64,000 nucleotides of DNA from Yponomeuta sedellus (lineage: Eukaryota; Arthropoda; Insecta; Lepidoptera; Yponomeutidae), in the NCBI GenBank assembly GCA_934045075.1, contig OW203740.1:16132944-16196943 (forward strand), read 5' to 3'. The notes under the pieces were generated by a model that saw only the letters and a program-made list of their open reading frames with translations, had not been told where the DNA came from and did not search any database. Shown in pieces: positions 1-11,575 of the stretch. Made by a program: the position numbers and the translations under genes. Within the stretch, counting starts at the first letter, position 1. Each line of letters begins with the position of its first letter.

Positions 1-2080
1 ACACCCGTCCAATGAAATAAAACCCCGCCATGAGACGCGCCTTCCTCCGCATCAGATATTACACTTAATGGTTGGTGAAGATTTATGCTTTCTTAATACT
101 ACAGTGCTGTGATTTCCGATAGTATCTTGCGGAGCGGCAGGTAAGCTTAAATTAAAGATACACCCAACGCACTCGGTAATGAATTGATATGGATTATAGT
201 ATTCACAGTGGTATACAAATTTATATCCATTGAATCAACGTCGACCCACGCAGCTTATCAGCCTGTGACTTAAAAGTTATGGTGCATTGTTTCAATAAGA
301 AACAGTCGTGATTTAAAATAAGCTTTGGGTCCTGAGGGCATGTATTCAATAAAGGATATACAATTTCCTCAGTTCGTCACCGGGTAATTGATCCTAATTG
401 GACTATTTGCGACATTTTATACGTGGGAATCATATTCGCCCACCGGATTATCCAGGATGCCTTTATTTAGGTCTGCATTCTCCGGCAGAACTGGGTTGCA
501 GTTGGTTAAAATGGGTTGGCGATGTGTAGATCAGGATTTTTTGATACTTTTATGTGAATAATAAGTATTTAGAAAGAAAGACATTTGTTATAATAACAAG
601 ACACGTCACACAAACAAAATAACCAGATAATTGACATTATATGCGCACAACAGAAATAAACGAAATACACAATAAACGAAATAAAAAAACATAGATTTAG
701 CCTGTGGTGTGTCCTGTCACAAAAGGCAGCTGACTCAGCGTTTTGCTGAGGGAGTGAGACGTCAGCGCTGATTTTCAGTCAGTTATTAGTTATTATGTAA
801 TCGTGTTATAATATAATACTGACATTATCAAGCTCTGCATAAGTAACTACTGCACGTTTTGACTTCTGATTCACGCTCCAATTGTTTCATTGCTCATACA
901 TAATATTTAAGTCATTCATGTTTATTTAATTAGCCATTTACCTGGTGGTGATTGTTAAGGACATCGGTTTTCACAATATTATTTCCTTGTAGCTGCGGGG
1001 CATATTCCTTTCCCTTTCGCACAGTAAACAAATTAGTTTCGCCTTCCGCCACCGTATAGTTGACTCCAAAACATAAATTTGTAGTGTGCACATTCTCTTC
1101 GGAGTTTGTTTATATTTGTACAGGCATTAAAGTGAAATGGGCACACGAGTGACTATAAAAAGCCTATTGTTGTTGCTACGCGCCAACGATCGTATTTAGA
1201 GTTTCGCAGTCAACAAGGAACCCGTTAGTTTCGCTATAATATCCATTCGTCTGTCTCTCCGCGGCTTTGCTCAGAGACGATTCGTACTAGAACACATAGA
1301 TAAACATATTAATCACAGCGACAAAACGGTTAAATAAAATCTTATTTTTCTTGTTGTCTACGTAGGTGTAGTGGCACCTACATTTGAGATGATATTTTTC
1401 TCACCTTTCATCTAGTGTGGGGTGTCGTTAAGATAGTTATATTTAAAATAGGAAAACGGTTTATCGATTTAAGGATCCGTTTGCGAAATAACAATCGCAT
1501 ATTTTTGTTACAGCAGTGCTTCGTCACTCCCACCCTCTCCGGGCTAAAAGGTTGATTGTTTGTACAGTTTTTATTTCTACAAAATAATATCAAAGAGCAA
1601 AGTCATCACGGATAAGTAGTCTTTACAAGTTAACGAGTAAAAGTCGAAAAAGGTATAAGAAACATTTCGTACAAATTCAACTGAAAATTACTTTGATGAA
1701 GTTGTTGATTGTGTAACACTGCAATCAAGAAACCCTACTTTCTACTGAACACTGCGCGTTACCCGACACGCACTTGACCGGTTTTAAACAAAGGTTATTT
1801 GTATCGGAAGTGCATTGCATCGAGATTATTGTGTTTCAGACCATAAATCAAACTTTACCTAATTATAATTTAGGGACTTTAATTGCGAATTTTCATTATT
1901 ACATCATGGTGCCGTCAACCATAAATCCATCCGTGTCGTACATCTTCAAATCCAAGTTCCGGAATTTCATTAATTTGCCCGGTCAGTGACATATTTGCGG
2001 TCAGTCTTTGTGTCATTATTATTAAATCACTATTCTTCTTTTTCTGCAAGACCCAAATAACACTCATTGAGTTGCGTTGC
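1..2080. other. No gene recognised
   Basis: Mostly unique AT-rich sequence. A purine-rich stretch with AAGAAAGAAAGACATTTGTT at 570-590 resembles the reversed 3' end of a LINE, also seen at 51478. Short open frames have no recognisable family. The stretch may be intron of the minus-strand gene whose first exon is at 13150-13213. Confidence 0.4.
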
Positions 2081-2084
2081 GCTC

Positions 2085-2215
2085 GGTACCTGCGCGTGAG
2101 TGCACGGTCGGATACGATATCGTGCGGATATAAATATTGACTGCGTGCACGTGGGAACGCGCAGCGGAGTGTGCTCTACGCGACACAAGTGCTCCAGAGT
2201 TGTTGCCATAGAGTA
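2085..2215 (+). promoter_or_regulatory. TATA-like promoter candidate in a CpG-rich island
   Basis: TATAAATA at 2129-2136 sits in about 130 bases rich in CG dinucleotides inside AT-rich DNA. No convincing initiator or coding exon follows; the first ATG (2223) opens a short frame of about 26 codons. Recorded as a candidate only. Confidence 0.22.
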
Positions 2216-3150
2216 TTAATTGGATGCAGACACGGCAAGAAAAGCCGTTAATGGATTTTATGACAAATCAGGGGTGCCGAAAAAATAGGACCATATGTGG
2301 CTAAAGGTAGGCCTGTCGATAAAAAGACCTATTATCAATAATATTGCTAAAATATGGGCTAGGTGCGAGATTGGGAGAAAATCAAGGGCAAGTGTGAAAG
2401 GGGTGAGGCTTAAGCATATAAGATGGCTAGGTATATTTATGAGCTGGATTATGATGCTATTCAGCATAATAATCATCAGCAGATAGATAGACACAGGCAA
2501 ATGAAAAGAGAAGTGAAATATCGGGCTAATATTTGTTACGCTTTATTGCACAAAAATTAAGAAACAGAAAAAAACTTAAATAACAGGTAAATGATGTACT
2601 AAGGCAAAGAAGAATAAAATCTAAAATCATCTATTTCAAGTTTAATACCTATACATATTAACGTGCTATCAACAATATTGCTGTTATACAATATCTTTAC
2701 GTGCCACGACTTTTTAATTGTTTTAACAGTTTGCAAAAAGAATTCGTAAATAGATCCGTAGGTCCCAGTAAAGGCATTTTAGCATCTAGTGTTTACAAAA
2801 GATTTGGAAACACGATAAATGCCCGGTAAAGTAACACCAATTACTTAACTACTACGGCTATTATTATCGCCCAAGTCGTTACTTAATGAAAAATGTCATC
2901 AAGTTATTACCATTTAAATTACATCAGACATATCTTACTGTAATTAACAAGATGTTGAAAACTTTCGCCTCTATATAAAAAACTCGATTGAACTAAAACA
3001 CTCTTAGATGCGTTTTATTTAGTATATGTTTTTAGAGTGTTTTAAGGATTGTGTTTTAATAGAACACTATGTAGTACTTATTTAATTAAAAAATAATTCC
3101 ATTAATTTTAAATACGGGGGTTTTTCAACAAAGGGGTTTTTCAATAATAT
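2216..3150. other. No feature recognised
   Basis: AT-rich sequence. A stretch from about 2268 to 2480 has open frames on both strands of 60-80 codons with no recognisable motif; the minus reading is hydrophobic only because of base composition. Confidence 0.4.
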
Positions 3151-3156
3151 AACTAC

Positions 3157-3255
3157 ACAGGCACATACACATACATCTGGCCCCACACTAGGATACCCTG
3201 TGTCGTGAGAACGAGAAACAACGACATCTGAATGAATATTGACGGGCATGGTGTG
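3157..3255 (-). mobile_element. tRNA-headed SINE fragment (family E, 3' part)
   Basis: Contains TCTGGCCCCACACTAGGATA and CCCTGTGTCGTG, shared with 16738, 22451 and 56188. The tRNA-like head is missing here. Confidence 0.65.
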
Positions 3256-3629
3256 GCGATGACGCACCTGCCGAAAAGGTATTTAGTCTATGCCGCTGTG
3301 TGTCGGCAACTTTACAAGCACTAAGAGACATTTCTCCGCTATAATTGTTGTGGACGCAGCAGGTTTGAATAATAAAGATAAGAAGGCCCCTTAAGGCCAC
3401 ACGCTCCGCGATCACTTGAAACCGGAGGGGAGTGCAAAGGAGGCTTGGTCTTACGATCTTTTGGGGACACACGTAGGTATGTAAAGGGTAAGTATCTTAC
3501 TAATATTACAAATACGAAAGTTACGATGCAAGCAATTTCTGGAAAAAAATGCTATAAGAACGCTTATCATGTTTGGCATTATAATTCAAACACATAGTAA
3601 TGTTGGTTTCGTAACTTTGATTCCGTTAG

Positions 3630-3880
3630 TACAACTGTGAAGTTATAGTTATAGTACTCGTAGCAATACCATTTGCTAAGCGTAAAGGAAAACATCGTGA
3701 GGAAACGGAGTATCTGATACCCGAGTTCAAATACCTCAGAGTTTGAAATTGCCCATCCGCGGTGGGCACGCATTGTAACTAAGCTCTCTCTCTCTCTGAG
3801 AGAAGGACTGCCCTGCAGTGGGACGTTTATAGGCTACATAAACGTCCCACTGCAGGGCAAAAGTCCTATTAAATGTTCTC
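3630..3880 (+). mobile_element. SINE family D, 5'-truncated, with folded-back 3' end
   Basis: The shared SINE core (GCAATACCATTTGCTAA, AACATCGTGAGGAAAC) leads to the family D tail CCCTGCAGTGGGACGTTTAT. The last part is then repeated inverted: 3810-3830 and 3838-3858 are perfect 21-bp complements around a 7-base loop. Confidence 0.7.
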
Positions 3881-3899
3881 TCTCTATGAGAGAAGACAG

Positions 3900-4850
3900 C
3901 ATTGAAACTTTTATAGGCTACAAAAAAAAATGTTCATAAGTCTACAATCAGACCAACTGTGCCATCAGAATGTCAAAGAATGCCTTTGAAGTCCACCGCT
4001 GTCTCCTCTAATTCAACTTTGAATAGTTTGCCCTAGGCTTGTGTAATTAAACTCGGCGTTATGGCATTTTTATTCTGTTTTAATTCTATAATTGTTCTTT
4101 AGGATCACAAATACTGTTGAGCGGAAAGGCGTTTCGGGTTAAAATACGATGTTACAATGTCAATGGTTTCCAAGGTATATATAGATATACGATTGATAAT
4201 TATGCGTGAATCTATTAACACACCAGAAAAAAAAACTCGATCACGTGACAACTCAGATCAGATTAGATGTCGATTGGATTATATTAGGTATCCCTTTGCT
4301 AAATCTGCTCAGGCATGATTCCCGTTTCAAAATCATGTGTAAAAAGTTAGCTGTTATCCTGTTTTTTATTTTGCATACATAGGGTATGTGATGATAATAA
4401 ATACATTTACGTGATTGTTTAAGTATTTTTCCACTTGGCGATACTACCAGCGAGAAAACCCATTACAAGACCTTTATCAATTAGCATAGATACTAGACTG
4501 CATAATTCTAGGTTTTTTTCACCATATACCGTGCTGTCCTAAAGTATTTAAACAGCAGTTTTTTCTGGTCCAAAGTAGAATTATTTTTGTTAGAAACAAT
4601 TTTATTACGAAGCTTTAAATGGGTTCCAATGTAAGTAGTGATGCAAATTGGCCTAAGTCTGAATTCTGCGAGCCTTAACTCGGTAATCCATTCTGTAAGG
4701 AAATCTAAATGCCTTTTCTTTTTTAAAGGTGAAAAATTAATGTTTTGTACCTATGTTGGTTAGATTCTATTTTGTATATATTCTGCCGTGGTAACTTTCC
4801 GCCTGGAAGACTTATACATAACTTACTTAGTAGTTATACTTTACGTTATC
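3900..4850. other. No feature recognised
   Basis: AT-rich, apparently unique sequence without exon-like composition or inverted repeats large enough to name. Confidence 0.4.
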
Positions 4851-4854
4851 GTGC

Positions 4855-5199
4855 GTTATCAACCCTTGTATGTCCCCACTGCTGGGGCACAGGTCTCTTG
4901 GGGCCAAGTCCGGGTTGGTGGAAGATTGTAAGACAGTGGCGGGCCGTACTGTCAGAAGTTATCAAGCCGCCCGTAAGGCCTCTGACATGGCTTCAATTGC
5001 CATGGCTTCAATTCAACTGCCATTATATGACAGCCGGCACCAACGGCTTAACGTGTCTTGCGAAGCACGGAAGCGCTCGGAAAAATGCCACTAGCGGTAG
5101 TCACGGGACGCTCACCCATCCCGTACCTCAGCGCGCCTGTTATTGCTTAACTAAGTAATTGATTGCAATAACTCGGTTCGCCTAGGCCACGAGCGCTTC
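4855..5199 (-). mobile_element. 5S-rRNA-derived SINE (family B), near full length
   Basis: Reads from the 3' end (ATCAACCCTTGTATGTCCCC) at the left to the 5S-like head at the right, ending in the GAGCGCTCGTGGCC region when read on the minus strand. A SINE copy with few changes. Confidence 0.7.
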
Positions 5200-5910
5200 A
5201 TAAGTAATTATACAACATCTGAAAATTATTTAGTCTGTCTTGTTCATTCTTTCCTAAGATACTTTGGTCTAGTCATGATCATTATTTATATAAACACTCC
5301 TAGGTGCATTTTATTGAAAAAAAAAAAAACGAAAAGAAATTCAAAATTGAGTATTCCTGCTTACAGAAAATATACCCAATTACCAAAAGTAAAACGAAAT
5401 CGTTCAGTTCGGTAAACGCATGCTAAACGGTTATGCCTGCGGTCCCCGGCTACTTTTTCTTTTTACGGCTTGACAGACAGACAGGCAGGACCGAAATGCG
5501 CAAGGCTTTGGCAGTCTACAGTTAATTTAAGAATACAACACACAGAAAGACGACTTATATTAGATTGGTTGCATTATACATAGAGAGGTAAAATATTCCT
5601 TATTGTACACGGAAACAAAGCATTATAAGTACTAGGCCAGATTCACAGACAGGCGAGGCATTTTATTAGGTTATATCGCCTATATATTGCCAAAGAATGT
5701 TGATGTGTGCCGAATCTAAGGATTCTGCCAATGATGAATTTTGGAGATCGAAATACTTTCTACTCCACGTCGTCAGCAAAAAAAACTTGAATAAAAATCC
5801 GAGTGTTCGGAATGAATTTGCTATGCATACGTTAGCCAAGTTAAGGTTTTATTTGACTAAACCAAAGTTCAAATAATTCTAAGTCACATTCCGCGTCCAT
5901 GAAATCGTCT
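5200..5910. other. No gene; minor LINE-tail fragment
   Basis: AT-rich spacer. 5580-5630 (AGAGGTAAAATATTCCTTATTGTACAC, first part) resembles reversed LINE 3' ends at 31530 and 61163. Nothing else recognised. Confidence 0.35.
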
Positions 5911-5912
5911 AA

Positions 5913-6323
5913 AGGCCTGCGCAGACGAGGGACTATCCCCCGAGTAGTTTTTTGTCCGTCGATATAGATCTCTTATAAATTGTATGGAATAACGCACATA
6001 AAGGACTAAAAGTACCCCGTACAAAAAGTCCCTTAAGTTACAGGACATCAAAAGAACGGACTGGACTAAAGCTCGGTATTTTCTTTTAAAACGCCTTTTC
6101 TTTTTCAACTTTATGTTTACATGTTGTAATTTATTGCAACACAATGTAATCTCAGAATATTTGCTTTCATAGTGTAGTACGTACGATTCACTCAATTTTC
6201 GGGGAACAAATAACCGCACACCGTAGGCGTTGAGTCCGCGACAAGTAGGTACTCGGAGGATATTTTTTACGATTCAGGGACTTTTGTCCCTTGGGGACAA
6301 AAGTCCCTCGTCTGCGCAGGCCT
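5913..6323. mobile_element. Non-autonomous PIF/Harbinger-like DNA transposon (411 bp)
   Basis: Ends are inverted copies beginning AGGCCTGCGCAGACGAGGGA, flanked on both sides by TAA (5910-5912 and 6324-6326). A 3-bp TWA target duplication is the PIF/Harbinger hallmark. The right end carries an extra hairpin (AGGGACTTTTGTCCC, 6276 onward). A minus-strand frame of about 110 codons starts inside at 6219 and runs out through the left end. It is basic and hydrophobic in patches but matches no transposase domain I recognise. Confidence 0.6.
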
Positions 6324-6717
6324 TAATGGGAAGTCATATTTTGACGTATGGACTAATGGCGCATGGAAGCATGAATGTGTCTAGTCAACATGTTTCTTGG
6401 CGATTATAGATAGATGGAGAACACTTTATTTGACGTCGTTGGCGGGAAAATAAAAGTCCTATCAACAGCCTAAATACTCGTTGCATACTAAAAATACGAT
6501 TTACATATCAAATTTACTTATCGCATATTTAGGTGCACTAAGTTTGATACTTTGTTCGAAAAAAACCGTATTTTCTGTTGTGCCGTAATGTTTAATAGAA
6601 GCCTTAGTGTAATAAATTTAGCATTTACCGGTGTGCAGTTAAGTGGAGTGTAATAAATTTGATACATAAAATTTGTGCTGCGCTAAAGAAAATTAGGTAT
6701 GCGTTCTGATATATATT

Positions 6718-6997
6718 GCCAGTTTCTGAATTGAGAATTTCGCTAAGTAAATAGTTAACTGTTGTGCTGTCTCTTCGACTTTCTCAGAAAAGAGCGTTTC
6801 AGAACATCACTTAAATTTTTTTTATCACTATCAGATTTCAGATCATAATTTTTTATGTTTACCAATATTCAATCACACGTGACATTGGCGAAATTGTACT
6901 GGGCAATCAGTGCAGTGAGTCCATAAAGCAGAATTCAATTGGATTGAACATTACTAAAGTATTTGCTTAGTGAAATTCTCAATTCAGATACCGGCCC
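6718..6997. mobile_element. MITE, GCCGGTTTCTGAATTGAG family
   Basis: Inverted ends GTTTCTGAATTGAGAATTTC and its complement near 6975-6992 enclose GTGCTGTCTCTTCGA. Related copies are at 21281, 30631 and 45819. Confidence 0.6.
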
Positions 6998-7139
6998 TTA
7001 CAAGAGGCCTTCCATTAAAAATTGATTTCTTTTGTTGCGCTTATTTTGATGGTGTGCATCGGGATATTTAGGTGATCAGAAAATACTACCCTTTTGTAAG
7101 TAGGTATGTATCCCTATTCCACGTTAGGAGCCTCCTTAG

Positions 7140-7310
7140 CGGATACGCTCGTAATCCGACGAGAGCGGCGCGGGAGCGCGTCGGATGTTATGACAGCGGC
7201 GCGCGCGCAATTACCTGTCACTCCTGCGAGCGAGTGTATCGCCGATGGATCACATCCTGCGGGTGAATGTACTTTTGGGGATTAAGGCACAATCTCGCCG
7301 CCGAAATTGA
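7140..7310. other. CpG-rich island of unknown role
   Basis: A sharply GC- and CpG-rich stretch (for example GGCGCGGGAGCGCGTCGG) in AT-rich surroundings, with a short inverted repeat around CCGACG/CGTCGG. It has no recognised coding content and could be a promoter of an unseen gene or an old element. Confidence 0.25.
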
Positions 7311-7319
7311 ACGCAGCTT

Positions 7320-7850
7320 CACGCTCTCTGGGCTCAGAGAGGATAGGTTGGCTAGTTTATTACTTACAATTAGAATAATATTATAATAATATTTAGAGTT
7401 CTGGGACCTTTCATAAAACTACGATTGGTCTTTTACTATGACCATTCGATGTCATATATTGCTAGGTCGATTAACCTATAGACCTGAATACACAATGTCA
7501 CATCAAATTATCGTAATAAATTGTAATGAATAGTTGTTTTATCAAACGCGGCCCTGAACTCTGTTCAATTTTGATAGTGGAACTAAACGGGTATGCAGAC
7601 GATGAAATTGAATATGACAAGATCTTCATCAATTCTACATGATTGAAGTCTCTGAGACTTTTTGACGCGTTTTCAATCGGCCAACCCTAAATAGGAAATC
7701 GATCTTCGGTTTCTAAATTAATAATTTCGTGACGCCGCCGAAATTAATAATTTCGGTCGGTGGCCCAAAAAAAATTGTTTCATATTTTTTTTCCGAGGTC
7801 AGTTAAAGCTTGGTACTTATACATTTTCAAGTTTCCCTACTTTATCCCTC
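7320..7850. other. No feature recognised
   Basis: AT-rich unique sequence; no coding or repeat signal recognised. Confidence 0.35.
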
Positions 7851-7855
7851 TTTTA

Positions 7856-7972
7856 TGTCGCCTATAATATCCCGCTGCAGGGCAAAGGCCTTCTGTCAGA
7901 GATAGAAAGAGAGTTCGGGCTTAACTAACACACGTGCTCACCGTGGATTGGCAATTTTAAGCTCCGAGATGG
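7856..7972 (-). mobile_element. SINE family D fragment
   Basis: Inverted copy of the family tail (CCGCTGCAGGGCAAAGGCCT) and of the CACCGTGGATTGGCAATTT segment. Confidence 0.6.
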
Positions 7973-7990
7973 TTTTTCTTCTTCTTGTTG

Positions 7991-8037
7991 ATATCAACCC
8001 TTGTTATGTCCCCACTGTTGGGTCACGGGTCTCTTCT
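7991..8037 (-). mobile_element. 5S-derived SINE (family B), 3' end only
   Basis: Short match to ATCAACCCTTGTATGTCCCC and ACTGTTGGGTCACGGGTCTC; the rest is absent. Confidence 0.55.
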
Positions 8038-8039
8038 AA

Positions 8040-8700
8040 ATGTCTTATAATAGTAGGGAAGACATAAGTATAGGGAAGACACGAACAGCACTTATTCACG
8101 AGCGCAGTGGTCAGCCATCATCAGTCTCAACCATTTTGAAGGGAGAAAGATGACCCGAACACCAAGCCACCATTCGAATGACCTTTAGCAAACCTGCAAT
8201 TAAGTTTTTGTCAGTAATAAAATATATCAAATACTTAGTTATTAATATGCAATCACGTCTTCTCTACACACTATGTAAAGTAATATATGTTATAGTTATA
8301 TAAAATCGCAGTGGAATTGGTTTACTGCCACGGGCTTGGATCGTTTATAATAGTCGTCTATTACAGTTCTGTTTAGTAACAAGTAACAGTTACTACTTGT
8401 ACACCAAGTTGCAATGTTACGAAGAAAATGACAAAGCTGGGTCACCGACACAGGGCCACTGCATGAATGAACTTCCCTTCAGAATCAATGGCCCACTGTT
8501 TCAACTTTTAACTTTACTGGCTTTGCTAGTGGGAATTGTGTCAGTCTAACGCTAGTTTTCACTAAAAATTTTAGCGTATAATTTATAAAAAGAAGATTCC
8601 TTAAAACACCCGATAAACGCCGATTAAAATAGTTTGTAGTGGGGATATTACAAGGAAAACATCCCAGAATAATGAAAAAGACATTCGGTCCATGTCAACA
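8040..8700. other. No feature recognised
   Basis: AT-rich spacer between two family B fragments; no gene signal. Confidence 0.35.
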
Positions 8701-8704
8701 CTTT

Positions 8705-8863
8705 TATGTCGCCACTGCTGGGGCACGGGCCACTTCCTGCATCGCAGAAAGGTTAGGCAATACTCCACCACGGGGGCCAAGTCCGGGTTGGTGGAGGATA
8801 GTAAGACAGTAGCGGGCCTCGCTGTCAGAAGATACCAAGTCGCCCATAAGGCTTCTGGCCTCT
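8705..8863 (-). mobile_element. 5S-derived SINE (family B), 5'-truncated
   Basis: Contains the family words ACTGCTGGGGCACGGG and GGCCAAGTCCGGGTTGGTGG but lacks the 5S-like head, as expected for incomplete reverse transcription. Confidence 0.65.
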
Positions 8864-9127
8864 GAAAAAGACGTAGCCATAGATTCATTCTCGGCGCTAA
8901 GCGGGATCACTTAAAAGCCTGCGGCAATAATTTGTAATTATGTCAACGGAATTTTAAAATGTGGCACATGCGGACGTACGTTTACTACAAAGATTGCTTA
9001 CGTCAGCCACACTCGGGCACATCAACGAAGCCTGATGGTCCCACAACAGTCGCCGTAGCCGGATCGCCATGGACGACATCATTCATTCATCATTCATTCA
9101 TTTATCAAACTGACTCTAAGGCTGGAT

Positions 9128-9245
9128 AGCACAACGACGCTAGACGCGCGTTTTAAATGTCAAAAGGCGCGACTTTCTAGTACATTGTCAAATTGTGAAA
9201 TTTCAGGGTCAAACAACGCGTGACTCGCGCCATCGCACCATACAG
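9128..9245. mobile_element. MITE-like element, GACGCGAGTCACGC family
   Basis: Contains the inverted words AGGCGCGACTTTC and CGCGTGACTCGCGCC. Relatives are at 14306 and 15880. Confidence 0.45.
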
Positions 9246-9337
9246 TCAGGAGAGCTTTAGAGGAATCGTGTTTTTGTAAATATGATCGTTAATGTTCTCC
9301 TCACTAGGGAACACTTTACCTCCTCTGTGTTAACTAG

Positions 9338-9462
9338 TTTTAAAATCCTATTTCGAGGCTAAAAATTCCACCCATGCCGGGACTCGAACCCGCGACCTCT
9401 GGCTAACCGTGCCAGCGCTCTCCCAACTGAGCTAATGGTCGACTTACAGTGAAATTTCGAAC
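9338..9462 (-). mobile_element. tRNA-like SINE (family A)
   Basis: On the minus strand it has an A box (TTAGCTCAGTTGGGAGAGCG) and a B box (GGTTCGAGTCC). The family tail TAGCCTCGAAATAGGATTTT follows. It is not a functional tRNA: the anticodon stem-loop is degenerate and the body continues into the SINE tail. Confidence 0.75.
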
Positions 9463-9593
9463 CTATGTATTTATTGTATTAAATCTATCGTCGAGTTAGC
9501 ACCTGCATGACAAGTCATTTAGTTGTACTTAGTATGGGGCTAACGAGATCTGTGTAATATGTCCATGAATATTTATTATTTATTTTATGACGT
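9462..9593 (+). mobile_element. SINE family F, 5'-truncated, TATT tail
   Basis: Matches the family with copies at 26207 and 63753 (ATGACAAGTCATTTAGTTGT, TGTCCATGAATATTTATT). It abuts the family A copy directly. Confidence 0.65.
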
Positions 9594-9869
9594 GTATCTA
9601 CATTTTAATTAAGTGACAACAGAATTTTTTATAATAGTGTTGCAAATTATTTAGGTACTACATAAAACTTAGGGCCAAGTAAAAAGGTCCTTCTGTACTC
9701 GTATCTTAAAATGGGTTTGTGTTACAATAGCCGTTTTTGTCAAAAATTACAATGGCTTGTACAGAAGGCTGCTAAAGGAAAAGGAAAGGCTTATACTTAA
9801 AGAACATAACATGGGTCAGTTGGGTTGTGTGAAAGAGAAAAGAACTATGCCCCTGTATTACGCGCACGC

Positions 9870-9965
9870 AATCCGCGTGCCCACCGCAGATCTGCAATCA
9901 ATTGCCGAGATATGTCAACACCTCACACTCAGGTTTCCTCACGATGTTTTCCTTTCTATGTTAAC
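9870..9965 (-). mobile_element. SINE core fragment (D/H/C superfamily)
   Basis: Inverted core words AGGTTTCCTCACGATGTTTT and TGCCCACCGCAGAT. Confidence 0.5.
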
Positions 9966-10089
9966 AAAAAATATGCCTTCCTTGACATTAACCCCCTGTT
10001 TCTGTTATAATAGCAAACTGTTAATCTAATTTTAACAGCTAAAGACTATGCAAAAACAGAAAGATATGTGGTGAACCTTAGTGACAGGT

Positions 10090-10212
10090 TCAAATACCTC
10101 TGCGTTTGAAATTGCCAAAGTGCGGTCGGCACTAGTGGTAATTAAGCCCATACCCTCTCTGAGAGAAGGCCTGTGCCCTGCAGTGGAATGTTCATAGGCT
10201 ACATAAAATAAA
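10090..10212 (+). mobile_element. SINE family D, 3' end
   Basis: CTCTGAGAGAAGGCCTGTGC then CCTGCAGTGGAATG, ending TAGGCTACATAAAA. Confidence 0.65.
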
Positions 10213-10590
10213 AAGCTAATAGTAAATATACAGACTCTGCCCAAGAAAACAGTGGGTTAGGATAATTACTCCAATTTCCTGAAATACAAGTTAGAGTAGG
10301 TTTAGTAGGATAGTTACATTAGCTATAGTTAATTTAGAAATAAAAACTAGCAAAACTTTTCACTGTAAAAAAATTATGAGCAAGCAATGAAATATTTGGT
10401 AATTTAGACGTATTATTTTCAAAAAGGTATGTTTGCCAGTACATGACAGCAAACCAATATTTACACAGACTACCTGAATAATTACATTTGACGCCTTAGT
10501 GATAACAATGTGTGAAAATAAAAAACTAAGGTTAAATAATATAATGTCATGTTCTTTTAAACTACTGATTACCTATAGCGGTAATCTAAT
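10213..10590. other. No feature recognised
   Basis: AT-rich spacer with no repeat or gene signal noticed. Confidence 0.35.
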
Positions 10591-10599
10591 ATAAGGGTA

Positions 10600-11215
10600 G
10601 TGGAGCGGTGGTACATAGGGGTGTTAGCGGAGCGGCGGAATGCCGGCTTCTCAATCGGGAGGTTGTGGGTTTGAATCCCGGCATGCACCAATGACTTACC
10701 GCCGCACTCAGAAACGTCAATGAAAGTTAATCTCTCATTAAGTATGCTGTTGTCTTTTTCTGTTTCATTGATAATAAAACAAGTGAACAATAATGATATT
10801 TAAATAAACATTAATGGACGTCTATGAGTGCGGCAGTTAGTTTCCTAAGTTATGTGCATTTGTCAAGTTATAGTGGCAATACCAATCGCTAACGGTGAAG
10901 GAAAATATCGTCAGTAAGGCCTAGTGTCTGTCGTGCTGTGTGGTGTCGGCCTAGAGAATAGCACCAACCCAAATTCTACCCGCGGGTGGCGTAAAAGGCG
11001 ACTAAGGGACATTTGGTGTTCTGAGAAGGGACACAAACCGAGGGGTGGGCAGCAGCGCCCCCTGCGGTACAATTCCACCAAACTGCGATCCCCAACCCGC
11101 TTGCCCAGCGTGGGGATTATAGGCATTACCCCCTAATAATGGCACAACCTTGCGCTATGGCGCTCATTAGGGGAGGGCTATGTCCAGCAGTGGACTAATA
11201 TAGCCTGAAGAAGAT
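10600..11215 (+). mobile_element. Composite SINE: tRNA-like head, shared core, family C tail
   Basis: A tRNA-like head with B box GGGTTTGAATCCCGG lies at 10665-10682. The shared core is at about 10848-10920 (GCAATACCAATCGCTAACGG). The family C tail starts at 10934 (CTGTGTGGTGTCGGCCTAGA) and ends AGCAGTGGACTAATATAGCC then GAAGAAG. About 110 bases separate head and core, so these may be two insertions. Confidence 0.6.
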
Positions 11216-11262
11216 GCCCTAGTGTCTAAAGTGCTAACATACCTAATGGTTGCTTCATACAA

Positions 11263-11348
11263 CTATGAGGCTAAGTGCGGTAATCTCAGGTCTAACTAGC
11301 TAACTGTTAGTTAGTTAGACCTGAGATTTTCCGCACTTAGCCTCATAG
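11263..11348. repeat. Fold-back inverted repeat
   Basis: CTATGAGGCTAAGTGCGG (11263-11280) is answered by its exact complement at 11331-11348. The inner parts also pair (AATCTCAGGTCTAACTA). A related unfolded piece is at 12239-12305. Confidence 0.7.
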
Positions 11349-11394
11349 CTGGGCCATTGTACGTAGCAAGCACTGAGGTACGCAAACACCTCAG

Positions 11395-11575
11395 ACACTA
11401 GGGTTTCCTTACGATGTTTTTCTTCACCGTCAGCGAGTAGTATTGCTACTATAATTTCACAAATGTACAATTAACAAACTTAGAAAACAAAGTCATTGGT
11501 ACATGCCATTGGTACCCACGACCTCACAATTGAGAAGCCGGCATTCTACACCGCTCTGCTACCACCGCTCACTAC
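11395..11575 (-). mobile_element. SINE head and core (D/H/C superfamily)
   Basis: Minus-strand tRNA-like head (GAGCGGTGTAGAATGCCGG) followed by the core (GCAATACTACTCGCTGACGG). The element ends with GTGTCTGAGG and has no recognisable 3' tail. Confidence 0.55.

Noticed and set aside
2258..2500. Hydrophobic minus-strand frame of 80 codons
   Set aside because: Hydrophobicity comes from AT-rich codons. It has no start context, splice site or family resemblance.
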